From: Peptococcaceae bacterium
Lineage (GTDB): Bacteria > Bacillota > Peptococcia > Peptococcales > Peptococcaceae
DNA length: 31,458 nt
Assembly: GCA_019420345.1 (NCBI GenBank)
Contig: JAHZHI010000066.1
Span: 1-31,458, forward strand
Direction: 5' to 3'
A program made the position numbers and the translations under genes. The notes under the pieces were generated by a model, which saw only the letters and a list, made by a program, of their open reading frames with translations, did no database searches and had not been told where the DNA came from. Below are positions 1 through 7,065 of the stretch, one piece after another (the stretch's first letter is position 1; every line of letters starts with the position of its first letter).

Positions 1-6
1 ATGAGA

Positions 7-42
7 AAACCCTATTTTGGCAAAAATGCCAAAATAGGGTTT
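7..42 (-). terminator. Hairpin, probable terminator of the DUF2867-like gene
   Basis: A perfect 15-bp inverted repeat (7-21 with 28-42) around a 6-nt loop. Read on the minus strand it follows the stop codon of the gene at 97-543 and ends in a short T-rich tail (TTTTCT). It could also act on a plus-strand gene lying left of the window. The tail is short, so termination strength is uncertain. Confidence 0.55.
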
Positions 43-54
43 ATCTACAGTCTG

Positions 55-84
55 GCAGCTCCGAAAATCGGAGCTGCTTTTTTT
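55..84 (+). terminator. Rho-independent terminator for a gene left of the window
   Basis: A 10-bp GC-rich stem (55-64 with 68-77), AAA loop, then seven T residues (78-84) on the plus strand. It implies a plus-strand gene ending just before position 1, convergent with the minus-strand gene at 97-543. Confidence 0.8.
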
Positions 85-96
85 GCATGCAATACT

Positions 97-543
97 TCAC
101 CTATATCTAGGATGGTTTTCCATCCAAATTTTTGCTGCACGCTTCAGCAAATACTTCACCAAAACGATATGGACGAAACGAATACACCCGAAGTACAATT
201 TTCCAAAAACATTATGATAGTTAACACATGTTCTTACTCGAAGATCCTGCCATGAGGCAAGTGGCGGGGCACACGTTAAGCTGACATAAAAATCAAGATG
301 CTTGTCCCTTTGCCCTAAGACGATCTTATCTTCTGTTTCAAAAAGAATCAACCGCTTAAAATCACTGTCTGTCTTCACGCCGAATGGTTTCATCAAGCGA
401 TCTCGTAGCATCAAAAGCCATGCCACTGGTTTTGGCGGCGTCATAAAAATTAGCCGAAAAAGGTCTGAGGCCATCATTCGTTGTGAATGTTTTACAGTTT
501 GCACCATACAATCCTCGTAGTCAACCACTTTTCTTGCAGGCAT
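97..543 (-). CDS. DUF2867-like protein
   Basis: A 148-residue protein resembling the DUF2867 family, which is often found alone or fused to SDR-type proteins; its biochemical role is not established. Family-like features are the stretch AWLLMLRDRLMKPFGVKT near residues 41-58, the HLDFYVSL strand near residue 82 and the closing YHNVFGKLYF segment followed by a hydrophobic helix (VHIVLVKYLL). A GTG at 552 lies inside the Shine-Dalgarno sequence GGGAGGTG, so the ATG at 543, 8 nt downstream of GGAGG, is the likely start. The amidase gene lies upstream on the same strand, but a good promoter in between suggests separate expression. The family call is from memory of the pattern, without a profile search. 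Confidence 0.65.
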   Translation of the reverse strand: MPARKVVDYEDCMVQTVKHSQRMMASDLFRLIFMTPPKPVAWLLMLRDRLMKPFGVKTDSDFKRLILFETEDKIVLGQRDKHLDFYVSLTCAPPLASWQDLRVRTCVNYHNVFGKLYFGCIRFVHIVLVKYLLKRAAKIWMENHPRYR

Positions 544-573
544 TGAATACACCTCCCTTTTGCTATAATTCTA

Positions 574-602
574 ATACTACCATTCTCCCTCTTCTTTATC
601 AA
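574..602 (-). promoter_or_regulatory. Promoter of the DUF2867-like gene
   Basis: Minus strand: -35 TTGATA (597-602), 17-bp spacer, -10 TAGTAT (574-579). The predicted start of transcription is about 25 nt ahead of the ATG at 543, leaving room only for the ribosome-binding site. Confidence 0.55.
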
Positions 603-614
603 AACCCCTATCAT

Positions 615-1157
615 CTATTTATTATTTAAGCAACAGCGCACCACCCTGTCAACAAAATTCTCCCAGCCTTTAGGGCGTTCCAATATTTTTCTTGGGCAAT
701 ACACGCCTGACCACATTTCGTGAGTAAACAATTCTTTTAAACCAAAGGTCTTCATTAGTGCGGCACATAAGCACACTGCATGTTGTTCTGCCTGTTCATA
801 AGAGATGTCCCCGCAAAGGACAACGCCAATTGTTGCATGATTGCCTTCACCAGCATCATCCCCTGCCTGCCAACTCACTTCATCCACCGGCAATGTCTGA
901 ACGATGTGTTGTTCATCCACGAAAAAATGCGCACCTGCAAGCACTGTATCATTGTTTTCAATGCATTGCAGTTTATTTGCCCATTCTGACGCACTTCCTT
1001 TTGCATCATGAAGTGTCAGACCAATCGGCCAATCCATAGGTATCTGTGTGCGTACATTTGGTATACACCCATGCCCAATAACAATTCGTTTTTCAAGCGG
1101 AATATGATCGATCATTGTATTCATTACAATGCCGTCTTGTATCATCAATGGTTTCAT
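615..1157 (-). CDS. N-acetylmuramoyl-L-alanine amidase (Amidase_2, zinc-dependent)
   Basis: A 180-residue single-domain protein of the Amidase_2/PGRP fold, which cleaves the bond between N-acetylmuramic acid and L-alanine in peptidoglycan. Probable zinc ligands are His50 (in LTLHDAKG), His146 (FTHEMW) and Cys154 (YCPRKI); AGAHFFV and SWQAGD match the conserved core. There is no cell-wall-binding domain and no clear signal peptide, as in phage-type endolysins, but no holin or other phage gene is nearby. The ATG at 1157 has AGGAGGTG 8 nt upstream. The frame stays open to an ATG at 1229, which would add 24 residues with a hydrophobic run (ILDLVGIFLGGVII) and has a weaker AAAGG site 6 nt upstream, so a longer, membrane-targeted form cannot be excluded. 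The ribosome-binding site can be sequestered (see 1166-1213). Confidence 0.85.
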   Translation of the reverse strand: MKPLMIQDGIVMNTMIDHIPLEKRIVIGHGCIPNVRTQIPMDWPIGLTLHDAKGSASEWANKLQCIENNDTVLAGAHFFVDEQHIVQTLPVDEVSWQAGDDAGEGNHATIGVVLCGDISYEQAEQHAVCLCAALMKTFGLKELFTHEMWSGVYCPRKILERPKGWENFVDRVVRCCLNNK

Positions 1158-1165
1158 AATTATAA

Positions 1166-1213
1166 CACCTCCTAAAAATATCCCCACAAGATCCAAGATC
1201 ATTTCAGGAGGTG
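1166..1213 (-). promoter_or_regulatory. Hairpin able to mask the amidase ribosome-binding site
   Basis: On the minus strand CACCTCCT (1206-1213) is perfectly complementary to the Shine-Dalgarno sequence AGGAGGTG (1166-1173). Just inside, AAAT and ATTT can extend the stem, leaving a loop of about 20 nt that contains a small GATC-TTG-GATC repeat. If it forms, the site for the start at 1157 is paired. The stretch also reads in frame as codons of the longer protein from 1229, so both functions may coexist. Confidence 0.6.
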
Positions 1214-1303
1214 CACGACACCTTCTCATTTTCCGCCTTTCTCATTCTAACCATCTGATAAGAGAATATTTTACGCATTCTATCCTTCAACAAAAATAGT
1301 ACA

Positions 1304-1342
1304 CAAAAAAAAGAACCTTGCTCCAACTGGAACAAGGTTCTT
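1304..1342 (-). terminator. Terminator of the rpsF-ssb-rpsR operon
   Basis: Minus strand: a 14-bp stem (1311-1324 with 1329-1342, one mismatch) with a 4-nt loop, followed by a long T run complementary to the A tract around 1304-1312. It sits 16 bp after the rpsR stop codon. Confidence 0.85.
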
Positions 1343-1358
1343 TGATTGTTATGACTGA

Positions 1359-1592
1359 TCAGTCGTTGGTGTATGGCAACAAGGCCATGGTTCTTGCACG
1401 CTTGATAGCAACGGTCAATGCGCGCTGATGCTTTGCGCAGTTACCGGTGATGCGGCGTGGAAGAATCTTACCACGTTCGGTCATGTATTTTTTCAGACGG
1501 TTCGTGTCTTTATAATCGATGTGTTCAACTTTATCGACACAGAACTGGCAAACTTTCTTGCGTGAACGTCTGTTGCGTTCTCTTCTTGCCAT
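1359..1592 (-). CDS. rpsR: 30S ribosomal protein S18
   Basis: 77 residues, the usual size for bacterial S18, which pairs with S6 on the platform of the small ribosomal subunit. The signature region (TNRLKKYMTERGKILPRRIT) is intact. Cys15 and Cys18 (CQFC) together with Cys52 and His55 (NCAKHQ) make this the zinc-binding C+ form. It is the last gene of rpsF-ssb-rpsR, 20 bp after ssb, with GAAAGGAG 8 nt before its ATG. Confidence 0.97.
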   Translation of the reverse strand: MARRERNRRSRKKVCQFCVDKVEHIDYKDTNRLKKYMTERGKILPRRITGNCAKHQRALTVAIKRARTMALLPYTND

Positions 1593-1612
1593 GGTAAAAA
1601 CTCCTTTCTCAC

Positions 1613-2092
1613 TTAAAACGGCAGATCATCGTCGCTGAAGCTGACTTCAGTGCCGAAGGAGCCAAGAGAATTATCACTTGGTGCTGCCTGAGTGAATTGA
1701 TCGTTTTGACGTTGATAGTTTTGGTTTTGACCACCGTAATTGCCGCCATAACTGTCTCCGCCATTATTAGCGCTGCCACCGCCGCCAAGAAACTCGACAC
1801 GGTCAGCAACAACTTCGGTAACCCAACGGCGTTGCCCGTCGTTACCATCATAACTACGGATCTGCAGACGACCATCTACAGCGATCTGACGGCCTTTGCT
1901 CATATACTTAGCAGTGTTTTCCGCAGCTTTGTTCCAAACAACAATGTTGATGAAATCAGCACCACGTTCACCGCTCTGTGAATTAAACGGACGGTCAACA
2001 GCAATTCGAAAACTGCACACTGCCGCACCATTTGGTGTGTAGCGGAGCTCTGGATCTGCAGTTAAGCGACCGATTAAAATAACTTTATTCAT
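1613..2092 (-). CDS. ssb: Single-stranded DNA-binding protein
   Basis: 159 residues. An N-terminal OB fold (about residues 1-105; MNKVILIGRLTADPELRYTP at the start and an NIVVWNKAAE strand) binds single-stranded DNA as a tetramer in replication, repair and recombination. A Gly/Asn/Gln-rich linker (about 105-145) leads to the acidic tip DDDLPF, which recruits partner proteins. Its position between rpsF and rpsR is the conserved bacterial arrangement. The start has GAGGG upstream; the next gene, rpsR, begins 20 bp after its stop. Confidence 0.97.
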   Translation of the reverse strand: MNKVILIGRLTADPELRYTPNGAAVCSFRIAVDRPFNSQSGERGADFINIVVWNKAAENTAKYMSKGRQIAVDGRLQIRSYDGNDGQRRWVTEVVADRVEFLGGGGSANNGGDSYGGNYGGQNQNYQRQNDQFTQAAPSDNSLGSFGTEVSFSDDDLPF

Positions 2093-2124
2093 GCTCTAGG
2101 CCCTCTTTCTTTTTGACGAGAAAA

Positions 2125-2415
2125 TTATTCGTCGACACGGGTGATCATGTGGCGAAGAAGATTTTCGTCGATCTTCATCAAACGATCTGCTTCGTCAACG
2201 GCGTTGGCTTCGCCTTTGAAGTTCACTAAAACGTAGAAGCCATCGGTGTACTTCTTATCGATGGTGTAAGCGAGCTTTCTCTTGCCCCATTTGTCAACCT
2301 TTTCTACGGTAGCACCTTCGCCTTCGAGGATGCCAACATAACGGTCGATAACAGCCTGAGTCTGTTCTTCGCTTAATTCCGTCTTAATGATATAAAGAAG
2401 TTCATAATCGCGCAT
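2125..2415 (-). CDS. rpsF: 30S ribosomal protein S6
   Basis: 96 residues, typical length. S6 has a ferredoxin-like fold and binds S18 on the small-subunit platform. Recognisable segments are MRDYELLYIIKTELSEEQ at the start, KVDKWGKRKLAYTIDKKYTD in the middle and a closing RHMITR. First gene of rpsF-ssb-rpsR, with a strong GAGGAGGTG site upstream and its own promoter and leader hairpin, which fits feedback control by the S6:S18 complex. Confidence 0.97.
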   Translation of the reverse strand: MRDYELLYIIKTELSEEQTQAVIDRYVGILEGEGATVEKVDKWGKRKLAYTIDKKYTDGFYVLVNFKGEANAVDEADRLMKIDENLLRHMITRVDE

Positions 2416-2431
2416 TTCTTTGCACCTCCTC

Positions 2432-2470
2432 CCCCCGGACTAACGGCTCTGCTTTGCAGAGCAGGGATTA
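2432..2470 (-). promoter_or_regulatory. Candidate S6:S18 autoregulatory leader of rpsF
   Basis: Minus strand between promoter and ribosome-binding site: a 7-bp stem GCTCTGC/GCAGAGC (2446-2452 with 2456-2462) with a 3-nt loop. The 3' arm is followed by CCGTTAGTCC, and flanking CCC and GGG can close an outer helix, leaving an asymmetric bulge that carries CCG. The known rpsF leader motif bound by S6:S18 also has a CCG in a bulge, mimicking the 16S rRNA site. The match is by eye only. Confidence 0.55.
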
Positions 2471-2479
2471 CAGCAATAT

Positions 2480-2508
2480 ATTTTATCAGAACATCGCTGA
2501 ATTTGCAA
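2480..2508 (-). promoter_or_regulatory. Promoter of rpsF-ssb-rpsR
   Basis: Minus strand: -35 TTGCAA (2503-2508), 17-bp spacer, -10 TAAAAT (2480-2485). Transcription would start near 2473, giving a leader of roughly 55-60 nt that contains the hairpin at 2446-2462. Confidence 0.65.
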
Positions 2509-2552
2509 GAGATTGTCCGCATCTTTTTTATTTTATGCAACCATTTTTTCAA

Positions 2553-2591
2553 CAAAAAACGCTCTGCATGCATTTGCATACAGAGCGTTCC
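2553..2591 (-). terminator. Terminator of pta
   Basis: Minus strand: a long stem AACGCTCTG...CAGAGCGTT with the arms meeting around a small AAAT loop, followed by a T tract. It begins about 17 bp after the pta stop codon. Confidence 0.85.
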
Positions 2592-2608
2592 GTTATACAA
2601 TAACAAAA

Positions 2609-3586
2609 TTATTCAGCAACAGCCTGAGCCGCAGTGATGATAGCAAGTTTATATGCATCTTCTTCATCACAGCCGCGGGAAAGGTCGTTGATTGGCTTTG
2701 CGAGGCCCTGAAGGATAGGCCCAATGGCTTCGTAGCCGCCAAAGCGCTGTGCAATCTTATAGCCAATGTTACCAGCTTCCAAGCTTGGGAAGATAAAGGT
2801 ATTGGCATGACCAGCAACCTTAGAACCTGGGGCTTTGCGTTCACCAACGCTTGCAACAAATGCAGCGTCGAACTGGAGTTCACCATCAATAGGAAGTTCT
2901 GGAGCCAATTCCTGAGCGATCTTCGTTGCTTCTGCAACTTTTTCGCTTTCAGGAGAAACAGCGGAACCTTTGGTGGAGAAGCTCAAAAGTGCAACCTTTG
3001 GATCAATGTCGAAGGTCTTTGCAGTCTTTGCACTTTCAACTGCAATTTCACCCATTGCCTGTGCATCAACAGTGATGTTAATAGCAATATCACTGAAAAG
3101 ATAACGTTCGTCGCCTTTCAGCATAACCATTGCGCCGCTGACACGAGAGCAGCCTGGTTTCATCTTAACGATTTGAAGTGCTGGACGTACGGTATCCCCA
3201 GTGGAGTGGCAGGCGCCGCTGACCATACCATCGGCTTTGCCGAGGTAAATAAGCATGGTACCGAAGTAGTTAGGGTCACGCAGCTGTACGCGTGCCTTTT
3301 CTTCAGTCGCTTTGCCTTTGCGGCGTTCAACAAATTTAGCAACCATATCGTCATATTCTGCGTAGTTGTCTGGATCGATGATCTGTACACCTTCGATATC
3401 GATGCCGTTTTCCTTAGCCACTGCCTGAACTTTTTCAGGGTTACCAAGAAGAATTGGCACGATCAGGCCATCTTTGTGATGACGTGCAACAGCACCGAGG
3501 ATGCGGACATCTTCGCCTTCTGGAAATACGATGGTAAGATCTTTACCTTTAATGCGTGCTTCAAGTGTTTCCCAAATGTCACTCAT
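2609..3586 (-). CDS. pta: Phosphate acetyltransferase
   Basis: 325 residues, the size of the short, single-domain phosphotransacetylases of Gram-positive bacteria and Methanosarcina. It interconverts acetyl-CoA plus phosphate with acetyl phosphate plus CoA, in the cytoplasm, as part of the acetate-forming ATP pathway. The PTA_PTB core is clear: VFPEGEDVRILGA near residue 20, ADGMVSGACHSTGDTVRPAL near 120-140, LSFSTKGSA near 208 and PSLEAGNIGYKIAQRFGG near 275-292. Acetate kinase is not in the window. AAGGAG lies 11-12 nt ahead of the ATG. The gene has its own promoter flanked by repeats and its own terminator. Confidence 0.95.
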   Translation of the reverse strand: MSDIWETLEARIKGKDLTIVFPEGEDVRILGAVARHHKDGLIVPILLGNPEKVQAVAKENGIDIEGVQIIDPDNYAEYDDMVAKFVERRKGKATEEKARVQLRDPNYFGTMLIYLGKADGMVSGACHSTGDTVRPALQIVKMKPGCSRVSGAMVMLKGDERYLFSDIAINITVDAQAMGEIAVESAKTAKTFDIDPKVALLSFSTKGSAVSPESEKVAEATKIAQELAPELPIDGELQFDAAFVASVGERKAPGSKVAGHANTFIFPSLEAGNIGYKIAQRFGGYEAIGPILQGLAKPINDLSRGCDEEDAYKLAIITAAQAVAE

Positions 3587-3610
3587 TGATTGATTCTCTC
3601 CTTTGAAGTG

Positions 3611-3666
3611 GTAGTATCTATGATACTTTATATTTATATCATACTACAACTTCTTGCATTATTCAA
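3611..3666 (-). promoter_or_regulatory. pta promoter with operator-like repeats
   Basis: Minus strand: -35 TTGAAT (3661-3666), 17-bp spacer, -10 TATGAT (3638-3643). Two near-identical 9-mers, AGTATGATA overlapping the -10 and AGTATCATA just after the predicted start, are about 20 bp apart; GTAGTAT (3611-3617) and ATACTAC (3641-3647) form an inverted repeat over the same interval. This could be a repressor site; the regulator is unknown. Confidence 0.55.
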
Positions 3667-3722
3667 ATCGAATTGTTCAACAAATCCATAGTCGAAATAG
3701 TTGCGCTATTCCGCACAGTAAT

Positions 3723-3956
3723 TTAGTCTTCAAGGTGATCTTCAATAAATTCAACAACATCAGCGACAGTCTTTAGTTCCTGCGCTTCTTTATCAGAAAT
3801 TGTAATGTCATAAGTCTCTTCAACAGCCATGATGAGTTCGACGGTATCGATAGAATCCACACCGAGATCACGCACGAGGTCGGTATCCATATCGATCTTT
3901 TCTGCATCACAGCTCAAGATATCGGCCAGACTTTCTTTTACTTGATCAAAAACCAT
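3723..3956 (-). CDS. acpP: Acyl carrier protein
   Basis: 77 residues, a standard stand-alone acyl carrier protein. Ser35 in the GVDSID motif is the expected attachment site of 4'-phosphopantetheine, which carries growing acyl chains in fatty acid synthesis. Unlike E. coli AcpP (DSLD), the residue after the serine is Ile. No fab genes are adjacent, so its place in fatty acid synthesis is inferred from the family. It has its own TTGACA-type promoter; no clear terminator is seen before the pta promoter. Confidence 0.93.
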   Translation of the reverse strand: MVFDQVKESLADILSCDAEKIDMDTDLVRDLGVDSIDTVELIMAVEETYDITISDKEAQELKTVADVVEFIEDHLED

Positions 3957-3999
3957 TGCTCTCCCCCTCCATCCTGTTGTGTAATAGCTTTCGCTGTCT

Positions 4000-4027
4000 A
4001 GTATAACTTAATTTTGGAACATGTCAA
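4000..4027 (-). promoter_or_regulatory. Promoter of acpP
   Basis: Minus strand: perfect -35 TTGACA (4022-4027), 16-bp spacer, -10 TATACT (4000-4005). It lies between trmO and acpP, about 44 bp ahead of the acpP ATG. Confidence 0.7.
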
Positions 4028-4063
4028 TAAAGTTTTATCAAATTCCTATAGGCAATCTGAACT

Positions 4064-4780
4064 TCAATTTTCTACCACATCTTCAACGATTGCCACTTGT
4101 CCTGCGACGCGAAAGCGAATATCATAGCCACCAAACGCAACACCATAAATGCGTTCAGGGTTCTTTTGATAATGTGGGATCGGGTTCTGAGCAAGCATGG
4201 CCATTGCGCCAGCCCGCAAATGCTGTGGCAGCTTTTCAAGCAACGACGACGGAAAATTTACTTGAAGTTGTTCATCGACAACGTTCTCTGCAAATCCAGC
4301 CCGCGCATCCGGATGACTATCGGTAAACGGCAAATACGGTTTAATGTCATAGATGGGTGTGCCATCCATCATGTCTGCCCCATCAACAATAAGCACTGGA
4401 CCATATTCTGGATCATCTTCCACACGTAGCAGTCTCACCGATGACAGCGCCAGCGGATTTGGTCGAAAAGGGGAGCGCGTGGCAAACACGCCACGGCGAA
4501 CGTTTCCACCTAAGCGTGGCGGACGAACAGTTGGAGACCATTCTGCTCTAATCGCCTCTGAAAAGGACCAAATCAGCCACAGATAGTCATAGCCTTCGAT
4601 GCCTCTTAAAGCGTCCTTATTCCGAAATTCTGGTTCAAATACAACGCGGCTTTCCAATTTCGTGACAACACCGCTTTGACGAGGAACACCAAATTTACTC
4701 TCATAGGGAGTATGAATGGCAGCAATCGTTTTCAACGTCACATGGAGCGCTTCAGGATTGATGTCTTGCGTATTTTTCAC
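4064..4780 (-). CDS. trmO: tRNA (N6-threonylcarbamoyladenosine(37)-N6)-methyltransferase TrmO
   Basis: About 238 residues. TrmO (TsaA/YaeB/VirR family) uses S-adenosylmethionine to methylate the N6 atom of threonylcarbamoyl-A37 in certain tRNAs. Family signatures: IAAIHTPYESKFGVPRQSG near the start, the basic ATRSPFRPNPLALS motif mid-protein and DGTPIYDIKPYLPFTDSHPDA after it. The frame is open to an ATG at 4825, but that codon lies inside the terminator hairpin of the upstream gene and has no ribosome-binding site. AAAGGTGG at about 4788-4795 fits the GTG at 4780 (7 nt) better than the ATG at 4786 (1-2 nt), though the latter is possible. No promoter is evident; read-through from upstream may drive it. 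Confidence 0.9.
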   Translation of the reverse strand: MKNTQDINPEALHVTLKTIAAIHTPYESKFGVPRQSGVVTKLESRVVFEPEFRNKDALRGIEGYDYLWLIWSFSEAIRAEWSPTVRPPRLGGNVRRGVFATRSPFRPNPLALSSVRLLRVEDDPEYGPVLIVDGADMMDGTPIYDIKPYLPFTDSHPDARAGFAENVVDEQLQVNFPSSLLEKLPQHLRAGAMAMLAQNPIPHYQKNPERIYGVAFGGYDIRFRVAGQVAIVEDVVEN

Positions 4781-4812
4781 GAGCATTCCACCTTTCTTGT
4801 AATTTGATGACA

Positions 4813-4849
4813 CAAAAATCGACATTGGCTTTCATACGCCAATGTCGAT
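4813..4849 (-). terminator. Terminator of the EF-G paralogue gene
   Basis: Minus strand: a perfect 12-bp stem (4818-4829 with 4838-4849), 8-nt loop, followed by TTTTTGTGT. It starts 20 bp after the stop codon of the gene at 4869-6941 and ends just ahead of trmO, which may depend on leak-through. Confidence 0.8.
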
Positions 4850-4868
4850 CGAATCTTTAACATAGACA

Positions 4869-6941
4869 TCAATCGTCTTCGTTGTCTGATTTATATTTAT
4901 CAATAATTTCTTGTGCCAATTTAGCAGGTACTTCTTCATAGCTGTCGAATGACATGTCAAAATTACCACGGCCTTGTGTCATCGCACGCAATTGTACGCC
5001 GTAATCCAGCATTTCTGCATATGGAACGCGTGCCTTAACGGTTGTAATGCCATCTTCGCCAGGTTCCATACCCAAAACACGACCATGTTTGGAGCTGATG
5101 TCACCAATAATATCACCCATGTACTCTTCTGGCACCATGACATCTACAGCGTAAATTGGTTCGAGAAGAACAGGGTTTGCTTCTGGGATGCCTTTCTTTA
5201 ATGCAAGAGAAGCCGCTACTTTGAAAGCCATTTCAGAGGAGTCGACACTATGGAAAGACCCATCTTTCAACGTCAATTTAATGTTAATCAGTGGATAGCC
5301 GGCAATGACACCTTTGGCCAAGGTTTCAACCGCTCCTTTTTCAACTGCTGGAATAAATTGACGAGGAATAGCGCCACCTACAATGGCATCAACAAATTCA
5401 AATTCCTTGCCATCGGTTGTTGGTTCAATATCAATCACCACGTGACCATACTGACCATGACCGCCACTCTGTTTTTTATGTTTGCCTTCAGCGGTCGCTT
5501 TGCCACGAATGGTTTCACGATATGGAATATAAACCTTGTCGATAATGGCTTTTGCACCATATTTACGTTCCATCTTACTCATGATATGATCAAGATGAAC
5601 TTCGCCCATGGTTGACAGCTGCAGCTGTCCGCTTTCAACATCTTTTTTCAAAACGCATGTTGGGTCTTCTTCTGCAATCTTGTTCAAAGCAATACCTAGT
5701 TTGTCTTCTTCGCCTTTGTTTTCTGCACGTACGCAAACCGTGTAAAGAGATGGCTGGAATTCAATAGCTGGATATTTCACCGGAAATTCTTTGCTGGCCA
5801 ACGTATCACCTGTACGAACGTCATCCAGTTTAGGAATGACAATAATATCCCCTGCCGATGCACTGCTTAGTGGTTCTTGACGCTTACCAACCAACGTGAA
5901 CATTTTCGAAATTTTACCTTCATTTTCGCTGGAAGTATTGTAGAAGCTCATGCCTTCTGTCGCCTTCCCACTAATCACACGTACATAACTGAGTTTGCCA
6001 GAAAATGGGTCTAAACTGGTTTTAAAAACAAATGCAGAGAATGGATCGTCATGGTTAACCAAAAGTTCTTCACCAGTATCAATATTAACCGCTTCATTAA
6101 TACGCTGAGTGGTATCCGGCATAAACTTGATCAAGCAGTCTAAAAGCAGGCGACTGCCAATATGAGACACAGCACTGCCGCACAATACAGGGCAAACACG
6201 ACCGCCCTTCATCCCTTGATAGAGGCCCTCATAGATTTCATCCACACTCAGAGGCTCCCCTTCAAGATATTTTTCGAGCAGTTCATCACTGCCTTCTGCA
6301 GCTGCTTCCATACACATATCTAAAACTTTGTTCACACGATCCTGAAGCTCAGCAGGGATCTCACATTCCTGACGTTCTCCATTCACCCATTCATACGCTT
6401 TCATGGTTGGTACATCAATGATCCCACGGAAGGCATTACCTTCACCAATTGGAACCTGAAGCGGCATCACCGATTTGCCGAACAACTCACGCATACGTTC
6501 CAGTGAGCCAAAAAAGTCGGCATTTTCCATATCCATCTTATTCACATAAATCAAACGTGGAAGATGCAATTTCTTACCATACTGCCAAGCACGAATGGTG
6601 TCGACCTGAATTCCGGATTCTGCTGATACAACGAGCATCAATCCATCTGCCGCGCGCAATGCTTCACTGACTTCACCACAAAATTCCGAATACCCAGGCG
6701 TATCAATGAAGTTGAGCTTGTAGCCATTCCATTCACAAGGTGCCATTCCAAGTTGAATGGTAACATTGCGGGTGATTTCTTCTGGTTCAAAATCCAGAAT
6801 ATGCTTGTTGTCCTTGCCGCGTCCGACCGAATCGACGCCTTTACACATTAAAAGCATGGACTCAACAAGCGCCGTCTTACCAGCCCCATCATGGGACAAT
6901 ACCGCAATGTTACGGATGATATTGCTGTCATAGTCTTTCAT
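4869..6941 (-). CDS. EF-G-like translation factor GTPase (second EF-G paralogue)
   Basis: 690 residues, with all five EF-G domains; the bona fide fusA is at 20836-22914. The P-loop is HDGAGKT (17-23) instead of HIDAGKT, switch I reads RNVTI (58-62) instead of RGITI, and G3 reads DTPGY (80-84) where canonical EF-G has DTPGH, so the catalytic histidine is a tyrosine. NKMD (134-137) is intact, as are the domain IV blocks GGHGQYGHVVID and DSSEMAFK. This belongs to the EF-G2-like family (as in FusA2 of mycobacteria and EF-G-2 of Thermus), whose cellular role is poorly settled; I would not assume it carries normal translocation. It has its own promoter, a strong AAGGAGGT site and its own terminator. 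Confidence 0.9.
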   Translation of the reverse strand: MKDYDSNIIRNIAVLSHDGAGKTALVESMLLMCKGVDSVGRGKDNKHILDFEPEEITRNVTIQLGMAPCEWNGYKLNFIDTPGYSEFCGEVSEALRAADGLMLVVSAESGIQVDTIRAWQYGKKLHLPRLIYVNKMDMENADFFGSLERMRELFGKSVMPLQVPIGEGNAFRGIIDVPTMKAYEWVNGERQECEIPAELQDRVNKVLDMCMEAAAEGSDELLEKYLEGEPLSVDEIYEGLYQGMKGGRVCPVLCGSAVSHIGSRLLLDCLIKFMPDTTQRINEAVNIDTGEELLVNHDDPFSAFVFKTSLDPFSGKLSYVRVISGKATEGMSFYNTSSENEGKISKMFTLVGKRQEPLSSASAGDIIVIPKLDDVRTGDTLASKEFPVKYPAIEFQPSLYTVCVRAENKGEEDKLGIALNKIAEEDPTCVLKKDVESGQLQLSTMGEVHLDHIMSKMERKYGAKAIIDKVYIPYRETIRGKATAEGKHKKQSGGHGQYGHVVIDIEPTTDGKEFEFVDAIVGGAIPRQFIPAVEKGAVETLAKGVIAGYPLINIKLTLKDGSFHSVDSSEMAFKVAASLALKKGIPEANPVLLEPIYAVDVMVPEEYMGDIIGDISSKHGRVLGMEPGEDGITTVKARVPYAEMLDYGVQLRAMTQGRGNFDMSFDSYEEVPAKLAQEIIDKYKSDNEDD

Positions 6942-6992
6942 AAAAGTACCTCCTTACAGCCAAGTTGGCAATCAATCCATGTTTATAAATAT

Positions 6993-7021
6993 ATCTTAAT
7001 AGCTTCACTGTCATTTGACAA
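6993..7021 (-). promoter_or_regulatory. Promoter of the EF-G paralogue gene
   Basis: Minus strand: -35 TTGTCA (7016-7021), 17-bp spacer, -10 TAAGAT (6993-6998). The leader to the ATG at 6941 would be about 45 nt. Confidence 0.6.
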
Positions 7022-7065
7022 TATGTTTTCATAAAATTTTAAATTTTTCTCAACTTGCTAATTTC

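Noticed and set aside
1..255. Open frame on the plus strand at the left edge
   Set aside because: It runs through two hairpins including a clear terminator and overlaps the DUF2867-like gene antisense; the product is low in any family signal.
615..1157. Prophage remnant at the amidase gene
   Set aside because: No holin, tail or integrase gene or attachment-site repeat nearby; one phage-type amidase alone is not enough.
1206..1213. AGGAGGTG on the plus strand as a ribosome-binding site for a plus-strand gene
   Set aside because: No start codon or open frame follows at the right distance; it is explained as the complement of the anti-Shine-Dalgarno element.
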